Of a stretch of DNA of 64,000 bases, positions 9,073 to 16,634 are shown in pieces. Origin of the DNA: Paenibacillus sp. FSL R5-0766 (GTDB taxonomy: Bacteria; Bacillota; Bacilli; Paenibacillales; Paenibacillaceae). The DNA lies in NCBI RefSeq assembly GCF_037971845.1, contig NZ_CP150227.1:1860001-1924000 (forward strand), read 5' to 3'. The notes under the pieces are model-generated. The model was not told the DNA's origin. It did no database searches and saw nothing but the letters and a program-made list of their open reading frames with translations. A program made the position numbers and the translations under genes. The stretch's first letter is position 1, and each line of letters begins with the position of its first letter.

Positions 9073-9603
9073 TTAATTGAAACTGGTTTGCGTCATATGG
9101 ATCAGTTCACGGCAGACGTCATTTACATTTTCTGTCTCAGCAAGTGCCGTGGAACCCTCCAGTAGCAGGGAGAATTGCAATAGATCTCGAACACTTGCAG
9201 CAGGCGCCAATGTTTGGATTAACGTTCGCATATGTCTTTTATGCGCATTCACTGTTTGGACGATGATATGATCTGTATGACCTCCGAATTCTTCTTTGGC
9301 GCGTAGAAATAAGCACCCTCTTGATTCGTGTTCCTTCAGCCAAGTTGCATGTCCTTCAGCCAGATTGAGGAACATGGGTTGTGCTTTATTGTCTGCATAT
9401 TGCCGGAGTTGTTCTAAATAACGCTGTTCGCGCCGCAGGAGCACCTGGACGATGAGATCATCCTTCGACTCAAAATGATTGTATAGCGTCATAATCGCAA
9501 TCCCGGCATCCGTGATAATCCGCTTTAAACCGATGGAATGGAAACCGTGAAGGTAGAACAATTCTTCAGCCACGTTTAAAAGCATTTCTTTTTTGCTGCT
9601 CAT
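9073..9603 (-). CDS. TetR/AcrR family transcriptional regulator
   Basis: 176 residues from ATG 9603; the frame extends upstream to 9645 but the operator-like sequence there makes the shorter form likely. The N-terminal helix-turn-helix (residues about 6-52: LLNVAEELFYLHGFHSIGLK, then IAIMTLYNHFESKDDLI) is standard TetR. The C-terminal ligand-binding part resembles TetR_C_11 type domains (CLFLRAKEEFGG). It lies directly upstream of the MFS gene on the same strand. The same 21-base element precedes both genes, so it probably regulates itself and the exporter. Inducer unknown. Confidence 0.88.
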   Translation of the reverse strand: MSSKKEMLLNVAEELFYLHGFHSIGLKRIITDAGIAIMTLYNHFESKDDLIVQVLLRREQRYLEQLRQYADNKAQPMFLNLAEGHATWLKEHESRGCLFLRAKEEFGGHTDHIIVQTVNAHKRHMRTLIQTLAPAASVRDLLQFSLLLEGSTALAETENVNDVCRELIHMTQTSFN

Positions 9604-9630
9604 GATCAGTGATACTCTCCCTTCAAAATA

Positions 9631-9651
9631 AGATAGAACGATCATTATATT
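9631..9651 (-). promoter_or_regulatory. Putative TetR operator before the tetR gene
   Basis: Exact second copy of the 21-base sequence at 9002-9022. It lies 28 bases upstream of the tetR ATG, within the likely promoter region, which suits autorepression. Exact conservation of a 21-mer in two promoter-proximal sites 630 bases apart is unlikely by chance. Confidence 0.7.
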
Positions 9652-9837
9652 CGTAGGCTATAATATATCGTTTACATTGTCAAATTTTGTGACTTCCTTG
9701 TCTTTGGTTAGTTCAAAGCCTGGGTAGGGCGTTATATGAACAACGTCTTTGCACATTAACCGGACATATGAAAGCACAACATGACAGGTTGTTGGGTGGT
9801 TTATCCGTTATATTAGACATCAAGGAGTGATTATTAC

Positions 9838-10683
9838 ATGAACTGGATCAACGCATTACAGGTCGCTATTCAATATATGGAAGACCACTTGCTCGAAAAT
9901 ATGACGATGGAGCAGATTGCAGCGCAGGCCCATATCTCTCCTTTTCACTTTCAACGTACCTTTGCCTTATTAACTGATGTTACTGTAGCTGAGTACATAA
10001 AACGCAGACGATTGACACTGGCGGCACATGAGCTTCTGCAAAGTGATCACAAAATCATTGATCTGGCGTTTAAATACGGTTACGACACACCGGAATCTTT
10101 CTCCAAAGCATTTCGCAGACAACATGGGATCGCACCCAGTGAGGCTCGAAAGAATAGTAACACTGTCCAATCGTATAATCGTCTGGTGATTCAAGTGAGT
10201 CTAAAAGGAGCAGAGCCGATGAAATATAAAATCGTTGAACATCCCGAATTTACGTTGGTCGGAGTAGAGCAAACTTTCTCCTATGCAGATCAAGAACATC
10301 TGCAAGGCATCGGGAAGATGTGGCGGGAAGCGTGGACGAGTGGTACAGAGGATCGTTTATTTGAACTGAACAATGGGGATATTCCAGGTTTACTCGGTGT
10401 CGTTGTGGATCAGAGCGAAATTCAGGAAAAACAGATGCAATACTGGATCGCTACAACTTACGATGGTGAAGTACCGGAAGGATTATCAAGCTTCACCATG
10501 CCTGCTTCCAAATGGAGTGTATTTGAAGTAGAAGGCCCGATGCCGGAGAGTATGCAGCTTCTATGGAAACAGATTATTTCGGAATGGTTTCCATCCAACC
10601 CTTATGAGCACGCATATATGCCGGAGCTGGAAGTATACCCGGGCCCCAATCAACCGCCACAAATTTGGATACCAATTAAATAA
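9838..10683 (+). CDS. AraC-family regulator with GyrI-like effector-binding domain
   Basis: 281 residues, ATG after CAAGGAGTG. Residues about 5-108 carry two helix-turn-helix motifs of the AraC type (MEQIAAQAHISPFHFQRTF and IDLAFKYGYDTPESFSKAF). Residues about 125-281 form a GyrI-like/BacR-type small-molecule binding domain (KYKIVEHPEFTLVGVE). Proteins of this layout (Rob, BltR-like) respond to toxic lipophilic compounds and activate efflux or detoxification genes. It is encoded away from the tetR gene on the opposite strand (192 bases apart), so shared control with the MFS exporter is possible but not shown. A hairpin follows it. Confidence 0.88.
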   Translation: MNWINALQVAIQYMEDHLLENMTMEQIAAQAHISPFHFQRTFALLTDVTVAEYIKRRRLTLAAHELLQSDHKIIDLAFKYGYDTPESFSKAFRRQHGIAPSEARKNSNTVQSYNRLVIQVSLKGAEPMKYKIVEHPEFTLVGVEQTFSYADQEHLQGIGKMWREAWTSGTEDRLFELNNGDIPGLLGVVVDQSEIQEKQMQYWIATTYDGEVPEGLSSFTMPASKWSVFEVEGPMPESMQLLWKQIISEWFPSNPYEHAYMPELEVYPGPNQPPQIWIPIK

Positions 10684-10714
10684 ATTTTAACCGTTTCAAA
10701 CTCGATCATTGTCG

Positions 10715-10750
10715 CCCATAAACATTCGGATAACCGAAGCTGTTTATGGG
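10715..10750 (+). terminator. Hairpin after the AraC-type regulator
   Basis: Two nested stems: CCCATAAACA with TGTTTATGGG (10715-10724 and 10741-10750), and TTCGG with CCGAA inside. The following TTATTTGG is only modestly T-rich, so termination strength is uncertain. Confidence 0.6.
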
Positions 10751-10897
10751 TTATTTGGTCGTGATTAGTCAGAGATTCGAAGGTGTACAGAGGAAGTTCA
10801 AGCGTTGTTCATTTTATTGCAGCCAGGTAAACATGATATATTGGAATGAAGGTTAGCAGCTATAAGAGGACAATGAGGTAAACCGCAGGAGGCAGAT

Positions 10898-11026
10898 ATG
10901 TTATATGAGAACCCATTCATTCAGACGATCATCAAACACGAGCAATTAATGCACGATCTGCGGAGAGTTCGTAGTCTCCATTTACCTCAAAGTTACATAG
11001 GTGCAGGATATATTCGTAATTATTGA
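10898..11026 (+). pseudogene. Truncated nucleotidyltransferase-family gene (N-terminal remnant)
   Basis: A 42-codon frame with an excellent RBS (CAGGAGG, 7 bases) and ATG. Its translation contains HDLRRVRSLHLPQSYIGAGY, IRN, which resembles the conserved N-terminus of the DUF925-type nucleotidyltransferases (usual pattern LR.VR.L.LP...IGAG..RN, followed by W and an aspartate-rich catalytic region). The reading frame stops directly after IRNY and I see no continuation in any frame downstream, so the catalytic part has been lost by deletion rather than by a simple frameshift. The family call rests on a short match and is my recollection. Confidence 0.55.
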
Positions 11027-11076
11027 ATAATAAGTGATTTGCGGAATAGCGGGTACAAGAAGGAGTGTCTACGGAT

Positions 11077-11811
11077 TTGATAAAAAAGTTCTTACACAAA
11101 AATGGACTGATCATTGATCTTGTCCTGTTGGCATGTTTTGTGGCGTTCCTGGCCTTCTGGGGCCAAAGATTCCCAGTCATGTTTTTCGGAATGATCACGG
11201 TGGCTTTTATCGTTCTAAGACGGATTGACTATCAGAAGCATGTTATTCTGAAACGGATTATCCTTACCGGATTTGGCGTGGTTGCCGTCTCTTTTGTCAT
11301 TATCGAAGCCCTTGTATTCACACAGCTTGGTGCGAATGATCCGGAACAAGCGGACTATGTCATTATTCTGGGTTCAGGCATCCGTGGAACGGAATTGTCA
11401 TTGACCCTAAAACAAAGGTTAGATGCAAGTTTGGACTACATTCGCAGCCACCCTCAGACACCGGTCATTGTATCAGGTGGGCAGGGACCTGGAGAATCAA
11501 TTCCCGAAGCGCTCGCCATGAAAAACTATCTGATTGAACAGGGGATCAACCCCGCCCAAGTCATTATGGAAGATCGCTCCACAAGTACACAGGAGAATTT
11601 GGCCTTTTCCAAAAAAATCATTCTTGAATCCGGGTTAGAGCACCCCGAGATCATGATTGTCACCAGTGACTATCATATGTTCCGCTCCAAGTATATCGCT
11701 GCCAAGAACGGTTATGCGGCAGAATATGGCATATCGGCCCCGTCACCGGGTTATCTGAAACCCGTCAACATGATCCGTGAATATTTTGCTACGATCAAAA
11801 CATTTATCTAA
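11077..11811 (+). CDS. YdcF/SanA-like DUF218 protein
   Basis: 244 residues from TTG 11077, chosen because AAGGAGTG ends nine bases before it; the in-frame GTG at 11065 overlaps that site. The first 90 residues hold three membrane helices. The DUF218 domain follows: ADYVIILGSGIRG, then TPVIVSGGQGPGE, EDRSTSTQENLAFS and VTSDYHMFRS. These segments line a nucleotide-like pocket in YdcF of Escherichia coli, and relatives such as SanA and ElyC affect envelope integrity. The exact reaction is not known. It is transcribed alone and ends in a strong bidirectional terminator. Confidence 0.85.
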   Translation: MIKKFLHKNGLIIDLVLLACFVAFLAFWGQRFPVMFFGMITVAFIVLRRIDYQKHVILKRIILTGFGVVAVSFVIIEALVFTQLGANDPEQADYVIILGSGIRGTELSLTLKQRLDASLDYIRSHPQTPVIVSGGQGPGESIPEALAMKNYLIEQGINPAQVIMEDRSTSTQENLAFSKKIILESGLEHPEIMIVTSDYHMFRSKYIAAKNGYAAEYGISAPSPGYLKPVNMIREYFATIKTFI

Positions 11812-11830
11812 TGCACATGACAGGAAACGA

Positions 11831-11869
11831 AAACAGGACGAAGCTGGAGATCTATGCTTCGTCCTGTTT
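11831..11869. terminator. Bidirectional terminator
   Basis: 14-base perfect arms AAACAGGACGAAGC (11831-11844) and GCTTCGTCCTGTTT (11856-11869). It lies between the convergent YdcF and BlaR1-like genes. T runs at one end and A runs at the other suit both directions. Confidence 0.85.
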
Positions 11870-11904
11870 GCATATAAGGATGTTATTGCTCCTTAATGTA
11901 TAGG

Positions 11905-13278
11905 TTATTTCTCTGAAGGAGCAGGTACAGTTACTGAAACCTTATCCCCAGGGTGAGCTACCATTTCGGGGGATTGGGTATTCGAAGGAACGGCAACGAT
12001 TTCAGGAGATTCACCCGTAAAAGGAACAGTGGCTGATTCTACAACTTTAGCCTCAGAAGGTTTAGTAGTAGAAGGTACAGTAGCAGACGGTACAGTAGCA
12101 GACGGAACTGGCACAGCTTCGGAAACTTCATCCTCAGGGAGAGCCACGATTTCAGGAGTTTCGGAAGTGGAAGGCGCAGTTACAGCTTCGGAAATTCGGG
12201 CCTTGTTGGGAGAAGCTACGATTTCAGAAGATCCATCAGTAGAAGGAACAGGCACAGTTTCAGAAGCCTCAGCCTCCACTTTAACCGTATGGTTTGATGC
12301 CCATACGGCGGTGGACGTACTTACGCCTGTAATAAGCAGGAGGGCTCCCATACTTATCATCCAATGTTTCTTTTTCAGTTTCTTTACATTAAACATAATC
12401 ATCAATCTCCTTTTTAATTGTTTGCCTTCACCCGATAGGGACGAACAAAATTGAGCAGGCATTTTCTTGGTTCCCGCCATCACATTTAAAATCGTCTCAC
12501 CATATCGTCTCCGCTCTTCATGGGACATCTCTTTCACGACATCTTCATCACAAGCCAACTCGCTCCAGGTATGAATGTCCCGGCGAATCATATGAATCAG
12601 GGGATTGAACCAGTGCAGGGCACTAACGCCCAAGGTCACAGCCTTGACCCACAGATCTTGATGTTTCAGATGTACCAACTCATGATGAATTACCATGCTG
12701 ATGTCCATTTTCACCGTATTTTCGGGTGGCAGATATATCGTTGGTTTAAACAAGCCAACCAGTATAGGGCTTCGTACTAGCGTGCTGTGAGCAAGAGTGA
12801 TATTGCGTTTGAGACCCAAAGCCTCTTTGATTAATGGTAGCTGTATAGCTGCCTCACTATGACAGAGGACTGGCGTACGTGTACGAGATAATTCATTCAG
12901 AAATCTCCGATAACAGTACACCTGCCATGCAGAAAAACTGATGACTCCAATGCCCCATACGCATAACAAGAACCAGGCTGTGGTTACCGAAATGGTTTGT
13001 TCCGGGATAAACGTTCCTGCAAGTGCGCCCGAAGCTGCTGCATTCTCCGTACCCGGTATAGTTGATGTCGTTTGGAATGCAATATCCAAAAGCCATGAAA
13101 GGCCAAGAGATACCGGGAACAGATAAAACAAGAGAGCCAGTTTACCGAGTCTGTAGAGCCACTTGGTCGGAAAAACAGATACGGGTATAAGTCGTAGTGC
13201 CAAAATACAAACAGAAACGATACTTCCCGCCACGGTCAGGCTGTACAGAATTTCAAAAAAGATGTTCATCATCTGCAC
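11905..13278 (-). CDS. BlaR1/MecR1-like M56 peptidase with a repetitive extracellular tail
   Basis: Up to 457 residues; GTG 13278 directly follows the blaI-like stop, and ATG codons at 13272 and 13269 are alternative starts. Four membrane helices and a zinc-protease motif HELVH (H199, E200, H203) with the downstream glutamate region LACDEDVV place it in peptidase family M56. In BlaR1 and MecR1 a penicillin-binding sensor domain follows the last helix (here about 308-330). That domain is missing: residues about 333-457 are instead a low-complexity tail of four to five imperfect repeats built on SEAVPVPS and PEIVAxP. It is coupled to the BlaI-type repressor gene upstream and probably cleaves it on a signal. 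The signal is unlikely to be a beta-lactam sensed in the usual way. Confidence 0.85.
   Translation of the reverse strand: MQMMNIFFEILYSLTVAGSIVSVCILALRLIPVSVFPTKWLYRLGKLALLFYLFPVSLGLSWLLDIAFQTTSTIPGTENAAASGALAGTFIPEQTISVTTAWFLLCVWGIGVISFSAWQVYCYRRFLNELSRTRTPVLCHSEAAIQLPLIKEALGLKRNITLAHSTLVRSPILVGLFKPTIYLPPENTVKMDISMVIHHELVHLKHQDLWVKAVTLGVSALHWFNPLIHMIRRDIHTWSELACDEDVVKEMSHEERRRYGETILNVMAGTKKMPAQFCSSLSGEGKQLKRRLMIMFNVKKLKKKHWMISMGALLLITGVSTSTAVWASNHTVKVEAEASETVPVPSTDGSSEIVASPNKARISEAVTAPSTSETPEIVALPEDEVSEAVPVPSATVPSATVPSTTKPSEAKVVESATVPFTGESPEIVAVPSNTQSPEMVAHPGDKVSVTVPAPSEK
11929..12270 (-). repeat. Imperfect Pro/Val/Ser-rich repeats in the BlaR1-like tail
   Basis: The tail coding region repeats units of about 22-34 codons. 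Units begin SEAVxxPS or ESATVPF and continue with PEIVAxP or PEMVAHP. A 12-base unit (GCAGACGGTACA and variants) is also duplicated in tandem near 12075-12105. Such regions expand and contract easily. Confidence 0.7.
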
Positions 13279-13653
13279 CTACTTTTCCGAAAGCCATTTT
13301 TTCAGTTCTGAAATGTCATCGTCTGAAAGCTTGTCACCGTCATACATGGCCGAAACCAAATTTTTAACTGAACCTTGGTAGAGTCCATCAAGAACATGTT
13401 GCGTTTCCTGTAGTTTGTAATCTTCGGGCTGTAGAAGAGGTACATAATCATTGGTCCGTCCACGTCTCGTAACGGTAAGAGCGCCTTTATCCACCAACCG
13501 TGACAGAAAGGTAGACATGGTCTGCGCTTTCCACGCTTTCCCCTTCTCAGCAAATATGTCTAATAGTTCTGTCGAAGTGACGGGTGGATCGCATGACCAT
13601 ATAACAACCATTAACTCCATTTCTGTTTCGGATAATTTTTGAATCTGGTTCAC
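13279..13653 (-). CDS. BlaI/MecI/CopY-family repressor
   Basis: 124 residues from GTG 13653, selected because AAGGAG lies eight bases upstream; a GTG at 13662 overlaps the spacing region. The N-terminal winged helix (about 1-75: LSETEMELMVVIWSCDPPVTS, with KAQTMSTFLSRLVDKG as recognition helix) and the C-terminal dimerisation region (VSAMYDGDKLSDDDISELKKWL) are typical of BlaI/MecI. It binds as a dimer to TACA-TGTA dyads and is inactivated by cleavage by its partner M56 protease, encoded immediately downstream. Two dyads in the upstream region fit autoregulation. Confidence 0.9.
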   Translation of the reverse strand: MNQIQKLSETEMELMVVIWSCDPPVTSTELLDIFAEKGKAWKAQTMSTFLSRLVDKGALTVTRRGRTNDYVPLLQPEDYKLQETQHVLDGLYQGSVKNLVSAMYDGDKLSDDDISELKKWLSEK

Positions 13654-13703
13654 AGTGAACACTCCTTAACATCGTTATGCGTCCATAACGATCGTATTAC
13701 TAC

Positions 13704-13739
13704 ACTACGTAGTATGTATAAACTACTACAACTTGTAGT
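13704..13739 (-). promoter_or_regulatory. Two BlaI-type operator dyads
   Basis: ACTACGTAGT (13704-13713) is a perfect palindrome and ACTACAACTTGTAGT (13725-13739) is a perfect dyad with seven-base arms. Both resemble the TACTACA/TGTAGTA operators of BlaI and MecI repressors. They lie 51-86 bases upstream of the repressor start. Confidence 0.7.
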
Positions 13740-13821
13740 GGATAGTCAAGTTATCCTGATAGATGCTTGCCAAACCATGTTATAATATAGGTCATTATAT
13801 AAAAGAACGATGTAGGAGTGA

Positions 13822-14343
13822 ATGATCATTACAGCATATCAATTACCTGCTCTCTATGAGCAGAAGCGAGTTTCAATGCACGAGATGGAAGAGATTGTAC
13901 GCCTGTTGGCTCAGGCACCTTTATTATACGATGATGGACAGAGCATTCAGGTTCAGGATTACATGGGAGGCTTGGAGGTCGAACTTGAGCATGAGGTACG
14001 TCGTGCAGTAACCGAGTTGTATGAACTGGCTGTTCAGGCCTGCCGCGTTTTCGCCGATCCATTGGCGTACGAGCAACTTCAGGATGCGCTTGGGTTACAG
14101 GCTGAGTTATGGCAGGAGGAAGTGCTTACTCTTGCAAATTGGATGAATTGGTTGAAGCAGATCAGTGAAGGAAAGAGAACACTGCCTGAGTACAACTTCA
14201 CAGCGATGCTAGGGAACTTGCCGGACGGATTCATGATCCATGATTTTTATGATGAGCTCCGATATCAGCTGGAACAAAACCCTGCAAACGCATGGGCTAT
14301 CGACGAGCGGGATCGCTTGTACGCCTCCCTGGGTGCGAAATAA
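13822..14343 (+). CDS. Conserved hypothetical protein
   Basis: 173 residues; ATG behind TAGGAGTG. Not recognised. It is acidic and largely alpha-helical (repeated Glu/Leu/Gln pattern through residues 30-110), with no signal peptide, membrane helix or metal-binding motif. The C-terminal part has FMIHDFYDELRYQLEQNP. It starts 160 bases from the divergent blaI-like gene and therefore might share its control region, although the operator dyads are placed for blaI. It is followed by a gene for an unrelated epimerase after 117 bases. Confidence 0.72.
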   Translation: MIITAYQLPALYEQKRVSMHEMEEIVRLLAQAPLLYDDGQSIQVQDYMGGLEVELEHEVRRAVTELYELAVQACRVFADPLAYEQLQDALGLQAELWQEEVLTLANWMNWLKQISEGKRTLPEYNFTAMLGNLPDGFMIHDFYDELRYQLEQNPANAWAIDERDRLYASLGAK

Positions 14344-14460
14344 ATCAAACTAACGGGTCACCGGCGGTGTTTAATCTAATATCTGCATTTTGCATGCATA
14401 GAAACATTCCAATCTATACCTTACGAATTCTTTACCCAGTATGGGAAATGAGGAGATACC

Positions 14461-15351
14461 GTGAAGAAGGTTGTATTAGCTGGTGGAACGGGATTTGTCG
14501 GACAGGATTTTGCCCAAAGGTTCAGAAAGCTGGGGTATGAGGTGTTAATTATCTCGCGTCAGCCCGGTCATATTGCCTGGGAGGATCGTGCAGGAATTAT
14601 AGGGGCACTGGAAGAAGCAGAAATGTTGATTAACCTGGCAGGTAAATCGGTGAACTGCCGTTATACAGAGGAGAATCGCAAAGTCATTCTGGAATCCAGA
14701 ACCCGTACAACGCGCATTCTCGGGGAAGCCGTCCTGGCTTGTAATCATCCTCCTGAACTATGGATTAATTCGAGTACAGCAACCATATACAGAGATGCTG
14801 AAGATCGTCCCATGACGGAAAAAGAGGGCGAGATTGGCTCTGGCTTCTCGGTCGACGTTGCCAAGGCATGGGAACAGGCTTTCTTTGAATTCAGTCTGCC
14901 GTCTACGCGACAGATTGCACTGCGGATCGCGATTGTGCTGGGCGAGGGTGGCGTGATAGTGCCAATGACAAATCTGGTTCGTTTTGGACTGGGAGGATCT
15001 CAAGGCGCAGGAACACAGCAGTTCAGCTGGATTCATATCGAGGATCTCTTCCGCATGGTAATTTATCTGCAAGAGCATCCACACTTGAATGGTGTGTTCA
15101 ATGCGTCCTCTCCGCATCCGGTGACGAATCGGGAGTTAATGGCGCGTCTGAGAGAACAGATGGGTGTTCGGATTGGACTGCCTTCTCCTCGCTGGATGCT
15201 TGAACTTGGCGCACGTTTTATTCAGACCGAGACGGAACTGGTTCTCAAAAGCCGTTGGGTCATTCCAGAGCGAATGGAGAGGGAAGGATTCACGTTCACA
15301 TACGGTACACTAGATGCCGCACTTGCCGAGATTTTGAATAAGAAGAAGTAA
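14461..15351 (+). CDS. TIGR01777-family NAD-dependent epimerase (YfhF/SDR39U1-like)
   Basis: 296 residues starting at GTG 14461. The N-terminal Rossmann motif GGTGFVG (8-14) and the segments LINLAGKSVNCRYTEENR, SSTATIY and SWIHIEDL mark the TIGR01777 family of atypical short-chain dehydrogenases. Residues near the C-terminus (PSPRWMLELGARFIQTETELVL, with KSRWVIPE) match the DUF1731 domain found in this family. Its substrate is not known; the Escherichia coli relative YfcH is also uncharacterised. It is a single gene ending in a terminator, and it is not part of the KAS III operon, from which it is separated by a repeat element. Confidence 0.9.
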   Translation: MKKVVLAGGTGFVGQDFAQRFRKLGYEVLIISRQPGHIAWEDRAGIIGALEEAEMLINLAGKSVNCRYTEENRKVILESRTRTTRILGEAVLACNHPPELWINSSTATIYRDAEDRPMTEKEGEIGSGFSVDVAKAWEQAFFEFSLPSTRQIALRIAIVLGEGGVIVPMTNLVRFGLGGSQGAGTQQFSWIHIEDLFRMVIYLQEHPHLNGVFNASSPHPVTNRELMARLREQMGVRIGLPSPRWMLELGARFIQTETELVLKSRWVIPERMEREGFTFTYGTLDAALAEILNKKK

Positions 15352-15383
15352 CAGCACAGTATAAATAATAAAACACAACAGGG

Positions 15384-15412
15384 AGGGCAGAGGCATCTGC
15401 CCTTTATTATAT
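15384..15412 (+). terminator. Terminator after the TIGR01777 gene
   Basis: AGGGCAGA (15384-15391) pairs with TCTGCCCT (15396-15403) over a four-base loop, followed by TTATTATAT. Confidence 0.75.
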
Positions 15413-15440
15413 ATGTTCAACTAAACATTTACACGATAAC

Positions 15441-15575
15441 GGAGAGGGCAGAAAAAACTTGAAGAAGCGAAGCGGTCGCCTTTATCCCCGGATTTTCCCT
15501 TTTTAAGAAGGGAATCAAAAAAATCTGGGGATAACAGCGATCGGAAAGTTGTTCTGTCATCGCAGTGTCTGTGTA
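15441..15575. repeat. Dispersed intergenic repeat, long copy with internal hairpin
   Basis: About 130 bases in the gap before the KAS III operon. It holds TGAAGAAGCGAAGCGGTCGCC, a long imperfect hairpin from TATCCCC (15483) to GGGGATA (15533), with an inner CCCTT/AAGGG stem, and AACAGCGATCGG then TTCTGTCATCGC. Parts recur at 7848-7876 and 26470-26545. It resembles a non-autonomous, structure-forming intergenic element of the kind found many times in Paenibacillus genomes. No gene lies in it. Confidence 0.65.
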
Positions 15576-15632
15576 AATACAATTAGCTGAACTTATATTA
15601 ATCAGTCAGATGAACAGAAAGAGGTTGGGGAA

Positions 15633-16634
15633 ATGCAACTTAGAAGAGTAAGGATCGCAGGAACAGGGAAGTACCTGCCTGAACAGGAAGTTACCGATGA
15701 GGAACTGGATCGCCGCTTGGACGTGCCTACGGGCTGGGTTAGCAAAGCTACAGGCGTAGGTGTACGTCATTATGCTTCGGGTGAAGAAACCTCCTCTTTC
15801 ATGGGCGCACGGGCTGCGGAAGCTGCACTGGCGGATGCAGGATTACAATTCAGTGATATCGACTGTCTGGTGTGTACCAGTGGCACGAAGGAACAACCGT
15901 TGCCAAGTACGGCGGTATTTATCCAGCAGGCCATGGGGCAGCAAGATTCAGGCGTACCTGCTTTTGATATGGATGCAACCTGCCTGAGTTTCCTGAACGG
16001 ACTCGATGTGATCTCCTATATGGTAGATGCTGGACGTTACCGGCGAGTACTGCTCGTAGCCACCGAGATTGCCTCAGCCGGACTGAATTGGTCAGATAAA
16101 GAGAGTGCGGCCCTGTTCGGAGATGGCGCGGCCGCTGTTATTATTGAACGTTCGCCTGAAGGATCATCGTCGCAGATTGTACATGCTTCCCTTCAAACCT
16201 ACAGCCGAGGTGCTCGCTTCTCGGAGATTGCAGGTGGAGGTACACGGCTGCATGCTTCGAATTATAAGGCAGATCAACCTGAGCCCTACCTATTTCATAT
16301 GGATGGACAGGCGATCTTCCGCATGGCTTCCAGACTTCTGCCTGGATTCATCAGCGAAATGCTGCAGGCAACCGGGAATCGAATGGCGGATTTCCAATTG
16401 GTCATTCCCCATCAGGGAAGTGCCATGGCGATGAGACTGATTCGCAAGAAGCTTGACATTGCTGAAGATCGGTTTATGGACATCACACGAAATCACGGCA
16501 ATACGATTGCGGCATCGATCCCGATGGGTCTGCATGAAGCGATTAGACAACAGCGTATTCAGCGTGGAGATCGGGTGTTGATGATTGGCACAGCTGCCGG
16601 ATTATCATTGGGAGGACTCATTTTTGACTACTAG
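15633..16634 (+). CDS. 3-oxoacyl-ACP synthase III family condensing enzyme
   Basis: 333 residues, FabH-like length. The catalytic triad is visible: C117 in DMDATCLSF, H260 in VIPHQGS and N290 in NHGNT. KAS III enzymes condense an acyl-CoA or acyl-ACP with malonyl-ACP; the OleA branch instead joins two acyl-CoA molecules head to head. The gene opens an operon with ATP-grasp, OleD-like, metallo-hydrolase and adenylating genes, so it is more likely a pathway enzyme than the housekeeping FabH. OleA uses a second-site glutamate in its dimer partner that I cannot check by eye. The last 11 bases overlap the next gene's TTG start. The thiolase fold is certain; the substrate is unknown. Confidence 0.92.
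   Translation: MQLRRVRIAGTGKYLPEQEVTDEELDRRLDVPTGWVSKATGVGVRHYASGEETSSFMGARAAEAALADAGLQFSDIDCLVCTSGTKEQPLPSTAVFIQQAMGQQDSGVPAFDMDATCLSFLNGLDVISYMVDAGRYRRVLLVATEIASAGLNWSDKESAALFGDGAAAVIIERSPEGSSSQIVHASLQTYSRGARFSEIAGGGTRLHASNYKADQPEPYLFHMDGQAIFRMASRLLPGFISEMLQATGNRMADFQLVIPHQGSAMAMRLIRKKLDIAEDRFMDITRNHGNTIAASIPMGLHEAIRQQRIQRGDRVLMIGTAAGLSLGGLIFDY

Larger units (their letters stand above)
10684..11076. other. Intergenic region with hairpin and a gene remnant
   Basis: 393 bases without a full-length gene. It contains the hairpin at 10715-10750, a 42-codon truncated nucleotidyltransferase frame at 10898-11026 with an intact RBS, and the RBS of the YdcF gene (AAGGAGTG at 11060-11067). Nothing else is apparent. 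Confidence 0.7.

Noticed and set aside
11905..13653. Beta-lactam resistance operon
   Set aside because: The BlaR1-like protein has no penicillin-binding domain and no beta-lactamase gene is adjacent. The MBL-fold enzyme at 18902 is in a biosynthetic operon and is cytoplasmic, so it is not evidence of resistance.
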